Source: Theocolax elegans (taxonomy: Eukaryota > Arthropoda > Insecta > Hymenoptera > Cerocephalidae). Taken from it: a stretch of 64,000 bases of DNA. Position numbers and translations under genes: made by a program. The notes below the pieces were generated by a model. That model was not told the origin of the DNA and made no database searches. It saw only the letters and a program-made list of their open reading frames with translations. Shown in pieces: positions 38,139 to 52,985 of the stretch; the first letter of the stretch is position 1; every line of letters begins with the position of its first letter. The stretch spans positions 99,699,580 to 99,763,579 of the forward strand of contig CM047425.1 of the NCBI GenBank assembly GCA_026168455.1. Direction: 5' to 3'.

Positions 38139-39805
38139 GTAAAATATTTTCACTTTATACTAAGGTGAAAACAGGATTTTACGTGTAATATTAAAATTTT
38201 AAGGATTCGATAAAAGTTACGTATATTGTTATTGAAACGAATAAAAATAAAGAAAAATTTCTTTTCGAACCTGAAATTAAATTTAATTTTCAAATTTAAC
38301 TGGTGCTTTAAATATTTAAGTTATAGAAAACTGTTAAAATAAGGTACCACAAATTTTTTGTTTTTTTTTTCATAAATAATTTACTACCTTGGTCGAAATA
38401 ACGAATTCGATGTAGAATGTAGATTTTATTTACATTACAATATAACATTTGAAAATAATACGAAGTGAAATATAATTAAGTTAATAAATAGATTCATATT
38501 TAATTACTAATTCAAATTTAGTAGTTACAAACTTTATCTCTTCCTCACAAATTCGATTCTAGTAATACTAAATCACAAGAATATTGCAATTTTTGGTAAT
38601 AAAAAATTGACATAAAAGAAGCGCACTTACAAAGTGTCGTTCGACTTTCTTCGAAAATCGAATTGTTAAAAGCTTCTCTAACTTGTGACTAGCGTGCAGG
38701 TATATATTTTTCTTTTATTTTAGGTCGCTTAGGTCTTTATTCGTTATAGATTTTTAGAGGACCTTTGGTGTCTTTTATGACTGTGGCTACGAATAGAAAA
38801 TAGTAAAAAAAATGAACTAGTTCAAACGAAATCGACCCGGAAATATAATCTAAATCTTCTTCTATTGTTCACTTATTTTGAGTTTTAATCTTTATAACCT
38901 GTGATACTATAAATTTAGATATTTTTAGCAATTGTAAAATAGTTACAATGTAAGAGTAGATGCAGAATTTTTCTGAAATATTTTGTGATTAAATGTCTTT
39001 TCATAAAACTAGGCATCTTACTCTTTTAAGCTTACAAAAAGAACAATCTGCTTAGTTAAATAAAAAAAAATTTAAAGAACTAAATTAATTCAGTTTGTTT
39101 GTTAAAAGTGACGGTATAATTTTTACATAAATTTATGATTTACAAAGCATAATATAAAAAGCTTTAAAATTTATACTATTGTTACTATAACATAATTTAA
39201 TTCTTGGTAATAATAATAAATAAGATTAAGTGTACAATGATTCAAGTAAATAAATTAGTATTTCGAGGTTAAACTGCATGTTGATTACAGTATTTTATTA
39301 ATCAAACTAATTTAAATAAATAAATTGGATTTTCGGTATTAAATGAATATATGTAGCCAAATAATAACTAATAAAATATCGAATAATTTATTGTATAATT
39401 TTAATAACAAGTTATTTAGATATATATAAATATATATATATATCAAAAGAATTTACATACATTTTAGTGACTAGTTTAACATTTCTTAAATAACGCATAT
39501 ATATATACATATATAATATATTTACAAATCAACTGTTAAATCGAAACATTTATGAAATGTTTACTCGAACATCGAACCAATTATTTTACTCGAAAATTAC
39601 ACCTAAAGTAATAAATAGTAAAATAATAAGATATCTATAATAACAGGCATTACGTTTACGTTTATCTTCAGGGTACTATTAGCACCAAAAAATATCTTAC
39701 TGTATCCAGTCTTGCGTAGGCATCAATACTAACTGATCCATTCCATATTATACGTTCCAGAAGTAGTTTTAACATTTTCCAGCCCTAAGCTGGTAAAATC
39801 TTCCG
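38139..39805. other. AT-rich spacer left of CAMKMT
   Basis: Contains the presumed 3' UTR of CAMKMT near its right end and (TA)-rich runs near 39430-39510. No exon seen. Confidence 0.45.
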
Positions 39806-42800
39806 TCATCGGGCTGCTAATTTTTTCTGCTTGGTAAGTTCGAGAAGTATGGGGAAGTGAAGATCGGGGCAATAATCGCGATTAGCTGCCAAGAGATCGA
39901 GATGACGCGACCAAACGTGCGTATCGTAACATTCGGTTTGCCGAGCGATGAAACCACGTTGAACGGCTGCTTCGATGAATTTACGAAAGGTTGTTCCTCG
40001 TCTTGGTGCCATCACTAATGCAATACCATCGTCGGCTAACCATCCGTAAATCGTATCGACTAGATCGAGTCTTGTTTCGTCAAAGAAAAGGCAGTCAGCG
40101 CAGAGGATCACGTCGTACGAACCTTCTCCATTGAATTCCTATATTTTGATTAAACATATGCACATTTTTACGGTTAGTGAGTTACTGGCGTTAAGTATTG
40201 GTAAACGATCAATAAATCAATTTTGTGTAAAAAAAAAATTCCATCGAATTTAAGTAGATAATATATAATATTTCTATATGTATAATATTGTATCGTTCTC
40301 CGAATGTACGTATATATATATACATACGTGTAATATGCGAACCGTTACTTAATGAGGCTTCAATGATCGGATTGGCGTTGTGGAATTCGAAGCGACAAGC
40401 AAGCTTTTAATGAGAATGTCGCGTGAATGCGTGAATACCCACATTTGTGTATGTACAATGGCACGTGGAACATGCTACTGTTTCGACACCCAGCTATACG
40501 CGGTAAGGATTAATGCTTCTGTTGTGTATGCGACGTACGGTCGTACGTGATTTTCAGAGTTTTCTTGAACCGAATATTAGTACGAAGGATAATTGCCGAT
40601 AGTATTTTAACGCTTTCATAACAATATTTTTATTACACATACATATATACGTATAAAACCGCGTGATATCTTATACTCATTTGTATTATATAGTATACGT
40701 AAAATAATTTTAAGTATTACAATCTTAGATAAAAAAAATAAATACATTACGTTAAAAATTAGTTAAAATATTAAACGGAATTGTAAGTTATAACAATTAC
40801 ACTATTTTATTGATGAAAGGTGTAAAGTCAAAGTTAAACTGTTGATAAACACCATGAAAAATCGTACACGAAACAGTCCTCGAATTGCAGAAAAGTTGAT
40901 TATACGCTATACGGAAATGAAAATACCATTGAAAGTAAGCGCTTCTTCTGTACCTGCAAACACACAACGTGACGAACGACCGGAACTCCAATAGAAGGGA
41001 GTACTTTGTAAAAGCTATACCGGAAGTTCAATCGAGATTCAGTTTAAAGGCCTTTCGAATGGCAGTTTCTACCATTTTAATCATTCGTGAAAGATTCATT
41101 TATCTTTTACACGGATTATACCGACTTCCTGGCTCTTCGGTATCTTTTATTTTATTACACCATCGCGTATATATATAGTTAAACTATTTTTCTTTTTTTT
41201 CAAGGCGTACGAGTTTTTGTTCTTCTATTACACGTATAATATAGCAAGTATAAATAAACGATTAAACTTATAACGTGATTAAATATGCAAGGATACGTAA
41301 ATTATAGATGAAATTACAAAAGTTTAAAAATACAATGCTTTAAATTATAACTTGCGCATTTAATATATAAATATCTATGTATAGATGTATAAGAAGTTCA
41401 GAATATTTAATTAACATAATTTAAGCATACTTTCACATTGCTTTACAAAGTGACGAGAAAAGTAATTAAACTTAAACAATATACAAATATAAATTTGTTT
41501 ACCAAATTGTCCAAGTTAAACAAGTTAAATTAAAAAATGATAGATTTGTTGGATACTTAGAGATCGTTTCATATGTATTGTAAATTTTAACGTTTGAAAT
41601 GTTTATTAAAGATTGCTTTATACGCACTTTAAATTAAACTTCTTATACACAAAAGACAGTGATGATATCACACGATTCTATGACCTCACTACAGATATAT
41701 GTATATGTGTATACACGACCTGCATAACTCAATTGTTATAGCGTTAAATATTATCATATATGCATGCACAATCGGTAGTTAAAAATATAATAGGGCATTT
41801 AAATATTCATTATCTAATGGAAAGCCTTCAAGCAAGAAATATCAAGAAATAAAGTTTCGTGTCAACACAAAACGGTATTGAGAAAAAGAAAAGTCTAATT
41901 TGAATTGGAATAGTATACGGAATTGATCAAAGAGCAGAATAATTTCGGCGGCATTCGAGGAAGCGTGGGTGCGACATGCATGTTACGGGTTTGCTGCTTC
42001 GGTCGACGGAGAGGGTCACTAGGCCGTTGGAAATTCGAAAGCTCCGATAAATCTACATATCGGATGGAAAGTGTGGGTGCTTGTGAAATGTCTATACATG
42101 TATCACAGTACGATCACCTGAAGAGAGCGATTCCCGTTGCAAGTAGCTTGTCGTAAAGCTTTAGCTGCCCTGGCCCATTGTACTATAGCGCATCTAACCA
42201 AACCAGCCATCCCGTTTCTTTCGACGATGCACCTTACGTTTTCCACACTTGTCACGTTCCCATCGGTCAGCGTAACCGAACTTGGTCCACAGTATTTAGC
42301 TGATAGAACGCCGGCCAGGCAGCTCATTCCACCACCAAGCTCCAGGATTTTACGACCGCGGCAGATTTCGGGATTCTTTGACCAAACAAATATTTTCAGA
42401 CGGTGTATAAACAAAATTCAATTCATTTTACAATATTTCCTGGTATAATGTCATTTTTAATGCAACAACAAAATTGCGGTTGTTTCTTAATTTAAAGAAA
42501 TACGCGTATTGGTAATAATAAAAAAAATATTTACATTATAATAATTTTTTTCTTTAAACATGAATAAAAAACATTTTTATTACTCATAGGCTCATATTAC
42601 ACTGCGGATATCGAATGTAATTCTGTTAATTACGTATCATCCTTAAGCTTAAACTCGTTATTACTCAAAGTGGTTAATATGTTTATGTTAACAATATATA
42701 TATATTTTTAAAAACATCTTAATCATATTACTTGAATACGTAATTTCACAATACATACACATATACTTCGTCGAGCCAAGGACAGTTATTTATCTATACC

Positions 42801-45752
42801 ACACAACATTGTTCTTGTATTTAGAATTTTGTAAATAATTTTAGTATACCGATTTATAAAATCAATTAACATTTTTTAAGGGGGTATTAAATAGTATTAG
42901 TTTGAAAGTCGAATACGTAATTAAAAATTATTATTTTTATCCAAATTTTTTTATATAATTTTATAATGAATTAATTTGTACATATTTTTTTATATAATTT
43001 AATAAATATATATACAAAAGCAAATAATTGTTTGTAATAGAAGAAAAAGTATTTGAGTTACATATAGAAATGAAACGAAAGTATGCGCTTTGACACGAAA
43101 ACACGCATATGTCTGACTGCGCACGGGTTTCTTTCACTAATTTGGAACATTTGCAGTTATACTATTCACACCTACTAACATAGTTTTATTAAAAATGTTA
43201 ATAACATAATTGTTAATTATACTAAATTATGAAGTATTGGTTAAATAAAAATTAGCTATAAATCCTATTATATTTTATATTTATTTTTATGTTAGATATA
43301 AATACTACTAGCTAACATACAGCTCGATTTATTTATATTCAAACTGTTAGACGAAGTTAATAGCATAGCAAAGATATTAGGAAAAACAAGGAAGCAACTA
43401 GTTACTATGTATATTTACGACGAAACACAAGAATTGTAGAAAAATAAAAAAGATCGTATATATAATGAGGTTGTAGAGGTAAAATAATCCATACGATAAT
43501 TGTCGTTACATTATAATTTGACAAAACAAGTGGGAGACGCGGAGAATCTCGAATTTACAAATACCATTGTATTAAAAGAAAGAAAGGAATTGTATTAACT
43601 CGGTAGGCAGCTCACCTTAATCAAATAATAAGCGAGACACTCCTCGGATGGCCAGACACAAACATTACCAGTATTATTGAATCCAATAAGTTCATTCGCG
43701 GTAAAACACTTGCTTAACCGTCGAACCAGCACTTCAAAGAGTTCACCATCCAATAAACAAGTATACAGCCACCAAGTACAATGAGCTCCGTTTTCGAGAT
43801 GTACAGGATGTAGTAATTCGAAGGAGGTGAATCGACGAACCGAAATCTCTTCGGTCTCGTCGAGAAGCTCGTCCTCGAGAAGATCAGGTGAACGGGTTAG
43901 TGCCCGGGCCAACAGTCTCCAACGTTTTTGCGCGATGTTGCGGTCCGTCGAGTTCACTCGAGACATCGCCGACGTTTCGTAGACGAGTTTGCTCGTCATC
44001 TCTTTTACCGAGCTTCTTTCCTTTCTGTCTGCTGCATCTGTGAGAAACTTTTTTTTTTATATTCGTCGCTCTACCTAATTAAACATTTTTTTCTGACGTT
44101 TTTACTCTATATATATACATGTATACAGTTTAAATTATTTTAATGATCAGTCAGGAAATCAGTGATGCAAGAAAGATAATTTGTACTTTTCACGTTTAAA
44201 TGGTATAGACCTTACATTTACTTTGTAAATATTCAATTTTAGTTTAACAGTTTTGGCAATAATCAATATTGCGCAATTTTTAAGATATAATATTATTTCG
44301 CATTGAGGCAGTTTAATACTTCCGGATATAAATAAATTATATAATTAATAAATTATTTCACGGTAAGCATTGCCAAAATTTTCAAATCAGGCTGTATAAT
44401 TACAACATATATTGAAAGTAATTTATTTTAAATTATTATGCATAGGTACAATTTAACTTGCGCATTATATTTTATATTAAAATAATAAAATATACTATAA
44501 TTGAATAAATATTTTTGCTTCTATCTAATCATATTATTTTGTGTCACATAACTACTATTTAATCACCTAATTTTATTTTTATATAGTGTATGCAAATAAT
44601 TTGAAGCGAAATACTTTCTAACGTTTAATTATATTTTAAAAAGTTAAAAGAATCTGAATAAACTTATACGTCTAATTTAAATGAGCCAAAATTATGAGAT
44701 AAATCTTAACGTGACGGGTGTTATGACTAATAAGATTTATGTACATATTATTATAGACACTTATAGCTACTTCACACCGCTTAAAATCATTATTGATTTG
44801 GTATACATATAGAACGTTTAATTAATACATTACATGCTTTAATATTTCAAAAGAATAATAATAACATGAAGTTTTGTCAATAAATAAAGCGATTTTAAGT
44901 AGTAGACGCTCTATGATTGTTTATTACTTTCAAAGAATACAGGTATGTGTATATGTATATTACCTGTAGTGTATCATGTATAAACAGCTGATAAAAAGCT
45001 GTGATCGAAACTATTTTAATATATCGATTCGAATATGTGTACAGAACTGTGAAGTTTGCATCTTTATAAATACTCCATCTTCTCAGATATCGTGATAAAA
45101 TTCAACGTTATACAAGTTTTTGTATAATACTAGTGTTTATGAGGATATCACTGATTATCTAACTGATTTATGTATTAACGTCCATTTAAAATCCTTTGAA
45201 ACTTTAAACGATGACGTACAGCGGATAAAAAAAATTAAGAATATTTATAGAATTATATTTGATGGTAAAATTTTTATAAATATCAACATTTACTTATAGA
45301 GAAAGGTATTTAATATAGGATAAAAAATACTATTTTTGTCGGTATATACTTGGGGCGCACGTGCTTATTTTTAAATAAATATGGCAATTTCTCAACATAA
45401 ATAAAATAAGCCTGAAGTATGTATTCACCGAACGTGCTTGAAATTTTTATAACATAATTTAACGCGACACCGTACGATCTTGGGTTGCAATTTAGTTTTA
45501 GTTACAATTCACGTCAAATTAAAAAATATAAATTTATTTAATACATTAATTATGTAAAATTGTATGAATTTAAATCATCGTGACAATTAGTATTTTAGTA
45601 AACAACTCGGATATAAAAACTAACTGCACCCATATTATCTTTAATGGAGTAAATAAAATACTTTACATAAAAAATTAAGAAAAATATTAATTGAATCTAT
45701 GAGACTTACCTTCATCAAGTGAATTAATCCAGTCAAAAGTTTCTTCGATCAT
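39806..45752 (-). CDS. CAMKMT: Calmodulin-lysine N-methyltransferase
   Basis: SAM-dependent class I methyltransferase that trimethylates a lysine of calmodulin (Lys115 in vertebrates). 351 residues; exons (minus order): 45752-45710, 44037-43616, 42375-42118, 40138-39806, phases consistent. The start MIEETFDWINSLDE lies on a small exon 1.7 kb upstream of the next. Its donor (GAAG|GTAAGT) joins in phase to DAADRKERSS. The ATG at 43999 is an internal alternative. Family landmarks: ISVRRFTSFEL, GFNNTGNVCVWPSEECLAYY, SAM-binding ILELGGGMSCLAG, LTDGN, DVILCADCLFFDETR and MAPRRGTTFRKF. The acceptor for exon 3 (GGTCAAAG|AATCCC) has a poor pyrimidine tract and is the least certain junction. A CpG-rich promoter lies just upstream. 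Confidence 0.9.
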
Positions 45753-45839
45753 CGAATGTAACACCATCAAACGAAAACCAAACTCTCAACACTGAGTCTA
45801 CTGACGACAGTATCAATAAATCGCCGGCTCATCATCGCG

Positions 45840-46070
45840 AAAAAAAAACTGTCGCGAATATAGGTGATGAGCGTTCAGTTTAACACGCGAAACGCGACTG
45901 ACGACTCGTCGCGATGCGAATGTCGCGTGCTACTGGACCTTGCGCGCCTGCGCTACAGCATCCACGGCAAACACGGTTAACTCTATGCGGTGTATATTAC
46001 TCGTGCATCTATGCGGAACTTTCGGTATAACACACACTCGTGAACCGCGTTCTCACGAGGTTTACGGGAT
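45840..46070 (-). promoter_or_regulatory. CpG-rich promoter of CAMKMT
   Basis: GC/CpG-dense tract immediately upstream of the CAMKMT start codon exon, with many CGCG and TCGCG words, standing out from AT-rich flanks. No TATA box is apparent. It could be bidirectional. Confidence 0.45.
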
Positions 46071-49000
46071 TTTTCTTTTTTTTTTATAATGGATCGTATT
46101 CCTATTTCACCTGGGAATTTTCAATGGGAAATTTTTGGTGGTCTATACATCGACAGCATGTATACATAGACATGTGCATGTGTAACGTCGAATAAACGCG
46201 GCAGGAGCAACAAGTGGCCTTTCGAACTATTTTTATGTGCGGCATCGTTTCTGTACGGGTATATATATAAAGTTAGGAAAGTCCCTTCTGGACGTTCTTT
46301 GGCGTGTTGTAAATTTAATATTATCGGAAATGTAGTTTTGTTTATATCAACGATATCTTAATTTTTCTCCTTTTTATACACGTATACGATAAACTATACG
46401 ATAGTCAGGATATTTAAATTTAGATCTGTGTCCTAGTAAACTATGTGTAAATATTCACAGATATATGTATAGTATATACGTTGTATATTTAGCACCCCTA
46501 AAAATATTATCGATATTTTTAACGGTAATAGACGCATATATAAAAAAGATTAAACTACGATACGATATGTTTTACGCGATAATACAACATGTACTCTTCA
46601 TTTACATTTCTTTTTTACATAAATATTCTAGATTTTGTTTTAAATTTACGCATAATACTATTGATAGAAAATTTCAATTTTGTTACTATATATAATTTTA
46701 AGGATGCTCGTGTAGAGCGGAGTATAACGATAAATAAATCGCGGCAGCTCGTATTCTGCGCGTTAATGTAAACGCAAGCATATATAACAAGGTACGGAGA
46801 ATCTAAAGTTGCAAAAAGGTCCTGGTACGATTTCCCGAGAGACGCGTACGTATATACACGTCCTTTTCATTGGCAATTTTGGTTGGTATCGTTATAAGGA
46901 AGCACTCAACAACAACGCTATACGAGTATACGTCTTTAGAACACCGTTGGATTCAGGAGATAAATCTCACAAGGTCCGTCCAGTATAGGTGTTGGCTAAT
47001 GTGCCACTAGGGACTATAGTCCAACTGTTTGTATAAATCCTTTGTATAATAAAGTTTTATGCTCGACGTCGTTGCTAGTTACGCGACGAATCGAAAACTT
47101 TTTTTTTTCTTTATATTGTTATTTATAGGTATCTTTATTTTATGCCACAAGCACTGTGGTGATTAATATTTCATCGGTTTTAAAACAAAATCATTTTTAA
47201 TTCATTAATATAAGCTACGTTTTTTTACCGAGATTTTTAAAATTTTTATTTATGATTTTTTAAAACGTCTAATAGACATTTTACTTCCGGAATGTCTACT
47301 TAATGTATATGTTCGAGAAGTAAAAATGTGCTTTTGATGAGAATCTGTTGAATATATATATTATTCGTAATTGTTTTTAATGCTCGTAAAAAATACTTTC
47401 GATCTTATATATCTACAGGTATATTTGTTACAGATATATATTATTTATACTTCATCCATTAGCAGTGCCGATCATCTTATTATATATACCCTTTTTAATA
47501 ATTTATAGATCGAAATTACAGTGCTTTTCCTTTCATAGATAAATCGAGCGCATTTTCTTATTATCAAGTGTATATATAAAAATAGGTTATATTTTGATTT
47601 CAATTAAACTTTCTACTGGATAGACGTTATAGTGGAAGAAGGTCACGATTATGGATCTAATAGAACTTGAAAAGTAAATTTCTCGCACGTAACGTTAAAA
47701 TCAACTATATAGGTACTTGCGGTTATTCACACAGAATAATGCTTTACAAACATTTTAATGAATATATGTAGATTATTAGGTTTTTCACATATAAATTTAT
47801 CAAATCCTCCAAAAATAACAATTACATTGGTTAATTTCAATTATTGGAATAGACCACGTGTTAATCTATGTTTATTATACTTGAAACTTAATTAAGCGGA
47901 TGTGACATACTTTTAAAAGCGAACCTTAAACGAAAAAATTAATTTATCTTGTACGAACGTTGACATTTTAATCGTATGGGTAATCGTGGACCCCTTCAAA
48001 AAAAGATATAATTTACGACAGTTAACACTTCGTTAATATATATATATATAAGTCGAGTAATATGATTGACATGGTCCAGCACGTCGTATATCGTCGCACA
48101 AATTACTACTTATTAAATTTAAGTGTTCACACGAAAATGAAACCCATATGAACGTTGATGATATTGCTTTTTTATGATCTAGAGTTAATAAAATTTCTGT
48201 ACTGAAGTTCAATTGAATCGTAACGTAAACAAAATGATTATACGACTTTTCTTATGAAATTATTTATTTACTAGAGCATTTATTAATTTTATTGATTGTT
48301 AATATATATAATTTATATATTAATAGTAGGAAGATTTTAGATTGTACAGCTGACTTTTCCGTTATCATAAAAGAATATCGCGAAATTGGATTGTCTTGCA
48401 TCAAACAGAGATATATAAAATTAAAATTGTTATCAAGAAGTGTATATACAACTTTTTAATTAAGCATACCTATTAAATGAAAATTAAATTAAGTTTTAAT
48501 GATAGTGGTAGTCGATATCTTAATTACACCACTACGTTTAATTATATTTGTAAAATAATGAGTTTTACTAATAATAAACAAACATACTCTTATTACTTAG
48601 GATTTAACGAGTTTCAACAGTTTTTTTTTTCGTGTTTTATTTCATTATTGATGTGATCCATTTTCTTCCTTGTCGCATTTAATTAATCATAGTACAGTGA
48701 AATTTAATAGTATAAAAATGTTATTATTAATTTTCGAAAGAAAAATTCTTTGTACAATAATTAATTTGTTAATGAACTACAATAAGTAATAATAAATTCG
48801 ACGAAAAATGCAATTCTTTTTTAGTTTGTTAAACAAATATTTTATAGATTTGCATGTTTGCTAACTACTAAAGTACGCTTGATTTATACTGCAGATGATA
48901 CTTTAATACTCAAAATACAAAACGTAAACTATTAAGTTTTCGTTAAAACGTGTAAATAAGACAAATAAAAACAGTAAAAATCTAACTTGACACGTGTTAC

Positions 49001-51689
49001 ACACATTTAAAAACACATATGATGTGAGAAAATGACAGATTAATGTACGATTATTGCTTTTCGCTGGTTGCATGCACCGTTAAGCAAACTCACTAAGTAT
49101 TCATTCCGCAATCCGCATCGAGATATATATCTACTTATTCCATTGACAATTTCAGCGAAGGTGTAAACTTATATAGGTATACCCCGTTGTCTTTGATTAT
49201 GTACGACTTATACATTTCAATCGACTTTATTATACGATTTCGTAACAAACTTTGTTTAATACAATGTATATTTATAGAATTGCAATTAAAATAAAAATTT
49301 AATTATTTTGATATACGTAGTATTAAGTTTTTAATGAAGAGTTTTTAAAATATGTAATCGTTTACAAAGAAAAAGTACAAATTGCAAAGTTTACGTTTAA
49401 TTATATAGTTGCACGATCGTATTCTTCATTTATTTAATTAAAATTTAAAACGACGATTATTAGGTGTCGGTTCCTCGTGTGCACAGTGGTATTGCGGTTT
49501 TTTCTGGCAAAGCGTCGCGACGCATTGCGTCTATACCTTGAGTCAACGCGTTGGCCAATGAACGGCCTGACGAGACAAACATATCTCCACGTATATAAAC
49601 AGACCAGAAAACACAATTTTACATTTTCCTCAACGTAGATCTGTATTTATCAATGTATTTTTAAATAAAAATAACTTTATTGTATGTACATCTTAAGGAA
49701 AGCTAACAAGATTTTTATTACATCTCTCGTTTAATCTTTCCCATACTGTGTATATGTTTCTTTTTTTTTCATTCTTGAGGAAGTTTTAACGTTTGAAACA
49801 CAAAGCTAGAATATATTTATACTTCAAACAAAATATTGGCAGCAAATATATAAATATTTTAATAGTTATTACATTTCAAAGAGCGCATTAACTAGTCAAT
49901 GGTAATTTTATATATTTGAAAAATTGATTGTTATAGGTTTCTCATAAATTATTTAAGAGTATTATGTATAAAGAAATATGTAACAAAAATTAGTTATAGA
50001 AGCTTTTGAATTTTATTATGTATGTATATTGAGAATGTTGATTTCAACAAATGTAATAGTGGATACTTATAACTCGAGTACTTCCTTCAAGATTTAAATT
50101 TATTATTATTTTTAATATTACCTATACTTAATACACTTGCGTATCTTTAGGTTATATTAGTTAAAATTTATTATAAACATAAATTATTTAAAAAGCTTTC
50201 TAATTTATAATGAGTTAATTGGAGTAGTATGATTTATGTAGAACTTGCATACAATTAATATTTATTGATTATGGACGTCAGTTCAACAAACTAAGTTTCA
50301 TACAAGAAATATGTGATGCTTATTATATACATTTAATATAGATAGACAATTTTTAATAAAAATATTATTGTTAAATATTAATAAATTACTATATTATAGT
50401 ATACTGTAAATATAAATATTATTTTCAAATAAAAACTTGGAAAAGAAAAAATGATTGAAAAAATGTATTATGACTCATACGATTACAATGATTATAACAA
50501 TTGTACACCACACATATCAAAATTATTTTTTAATATTATGCAATAATTTTGTTTATACTTTTTAAAATTAAAATGTAATTAATATAAAATATTTTAATAT
50601 TACATCTTCTAATTTTATATCTAGTAATTTTGAATACTTAAAACTGTAATTATGATTCATAATTCATAATAAAAGTAAATAATCTGAAGTAAAATACTTA
50701 CATTATGGTGGTTTGTATGAATTAAGGGCCAAAAATCGATGAAGTGTTAAAAATATTTAGTTGTTATTTATTTGATCCACAGTAAACATAACCTCAACTT
50801 TATACGTATTTGACTAGTGAGTTCTTTATAAAATTGTATTCAAGGTAACATTGATTGAAAGTAAAACACTTGCATTTATAAGCAACGGCACTTTCATTTA
50901 TTGAACTAATATACTTAATTTAAAACCTTAATCTTTGTACAAAACATTTGGAGTAAAATCCAATGTTTATTTATCGCGACCGAAGAAAGGCGACTGGTGA
51001 CATCTTTTGAAGTACCCGGTAAGCACTTTCTGCTCCGTAACAACGATAACATATATCTATATATATTCGACTGATAAAACTCATCGTTAAGGAATTTCTT
51101 TTTATTGGGTAAATAAAGATATTAATACATAAGTATACTCTGCATTATTTTTTATACTTAAAATATAGTATAATAGCGTATTGCTTTCAAAATTTAATCA
51201 AGTGAGTATAGAACATAGTTAATTTAAAAATAAAAACACGTGATAGAAGTATACTCGCTTTTTAGCGGTGAATTTTACAAATTAAAATTCGATGTATAAC
51301 CTACTTATATGCTTTAACAAATTTTCTATATACGTGTATAACATGTGTACAGAGCTGATTTTACTTAACCTTTGACTTTCTCAGGGTAGGAGTGGTGGTA
51401 AGCGATGAAAAAATATGCCTATAAGGATTCGTTACGTTTATCATGGCCATGATTAGATACATGTCGTTCAAACGTAATCTGCTTAGTCGTCGCTTACTGA
51501 ATTTGCGACGAAAGCATGTCCTTTTCTTGTTCAAGGAGAACAAGAAGCTCAGTAGTCCAATTTTAAAGTAAGTTTTAGTTACAGTTTTATAGCCTCGATC
51601 TTTCATCTTGCCAGACTATTTGGATTAAAATCCATCATGAAAAGGTAAAAACTATTTATGTTCAAGTCAAATTTTTTTTTAACTTCAGG
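46071..51689. other. Long intergenic tract between CAMKMT and PGAP2
   Basis: About 5.6 kb, AT-rich. No family-level coding similarity, RNA gene or transposon was recognised. A PGAP2 5' UTR exon may end at about 51566 (TTTTAAA|GTAAGT), with the next exon starting at 51690 after TTTTTAACTTCAG. The 60-codon frame at 49434-49616 (-) lies in a slightly GC-richer patch and is not convincing. Confidence 0.45.
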
Positions 51690-51742
51690 ATGTAGATGCA
51701 CTCACATTCACAGTATGATTAATTAGGAAAACACTGGAAAAT

Positions 51743-52669
51743 ATGAATAAAGTTCGTTTGGGATCAGATTATATCCCACTTGTGGACGAGGAAATCAGTA
51801 GATTTCGGCTAGTATTTTCATTTTCGAAGATAGCATGGTTTACTGTCTCTTTGCCCTTCTTTGGCTTTCTTTTTTGTATAATTTGGTCCATATTGTACAA
51901 TTTTGAAAGGGCTACAGAAACCCATTGTAAAGTGTATAATTTCCTGCCATCCGTTTCAGCAGCGATTGGACATTATAAACCTCAAAAAGATGTGTGGGAA
52001 ATGGCTATTGCACTTCAGGCTGTTAATCGAGCTTTAGTATTGTACATGTATTATAGGTATTATAGTGAAACTACTTATAAATGGGCCAGGGGTATGACCA
52101 ATTTCGCTCTTCTCATTTATTTGATAGAAAATATTTCTCTTGTAACATTAAGTTTTTGGTCTTCCAATGAAAATTATGGTAAATACAATTTTTTATCTAT
52201 TAATATATATTTTAATTTATATGCATTATATAAATATAATTATTTGTTCCAGTATTTCATAAAATATCATTTATAACATTTTTGTTAACATCTTTGGTAC
52301 ATATGTCAATATCATACATCATTGCAAGAAATTGTCGAAATGTTGCTAAAGACATTCACGACAATACTTCTTTAAAGTGGAAGTTTAATTCAATGGTATT
52401 AAATGTGACTGCTATATTATTAGCATGTTACTTTTTTTACCGGCACAATCAATATTGCGAACCATTTGGTAAAATAATTGATACTTAGAACTAAATACTT
52501 AAATATACTGCAGTAATTAATGACACAATTATTGTTTTCAGTTTATTCAATGTTTGCTCTAGCTGAATACATTGTAGTTATTACAAATATGGCATTTCAT
52601 GTGACTGCAGCTTATGACTTCGCTGGTAGGAGTTTGTTGATATCCACAAATGGATTCAGAATCATTTAA
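51743..52669 (+). CDS. PGAP2: Post-GPI attachment to proteins factor 2
   Basis: Multi-pass Golgi/ER membrane protein needed for lipid remodelling of GPI anchors (reacylation step after PGAP3), keeping GPI proteins on the cell surface. 259 residues, the usual size; exons 51743-52178, 52253-52468, 52542-52669, phases agree. Family landmarks: an N-terminal short cytosolic leader, first membrane helix near residue 30, NFLPSVSAAIGHYKPQKDVW in the luminal loop, then helices ending in YSMFALAEYIVVITNMAFHVTAAYDF, the conserved C-terminal block. Convergent with L2HGDH: the stops are 316 bp apart, with an AATAAAG signal near 52798. Confidence 0.92.
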
Positions 52670-52985
52670 TATGTAATCATTGCTTAAAATTGATGTTCTT
52701 ATAAAAACTGTAAAGTTGAAATTTGTAAAAAATATTTCATCTGGATAAACTTTGTGATATATTCTTACAAAAATTTGTACATATTTCATAAGTCTGTAAT
52801 AAAGTTTTTAAAGTTATCTTTAACATCTGCTTTATGGAAAAACCAGCTTTCCAATTATTATTACAAACTGTATGGAAGTATATTTTGAAAATTATGGTAA
52901 CACATGTAACAATACTTATTTACAAAACAATAACAATGGTTGAAATATTTTTAGTCATATATTACTTCATAATTTATTATAGTCT

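Noticed and set aside
43595..43999. CAMKMT starting at the internal ATG at 43999
   Set aside because: The frame stays open upstream to an acceptor at 44038, which joins in phase to a small exon with its own ATG at 45752 and a strong donor, so the longer model is preferred.
49434..49616. 60-codon minus-strand frame in the CAMKMT-PGAP2 spacer
   Set aside because: Arg-rich, with no splice context or family similarity.
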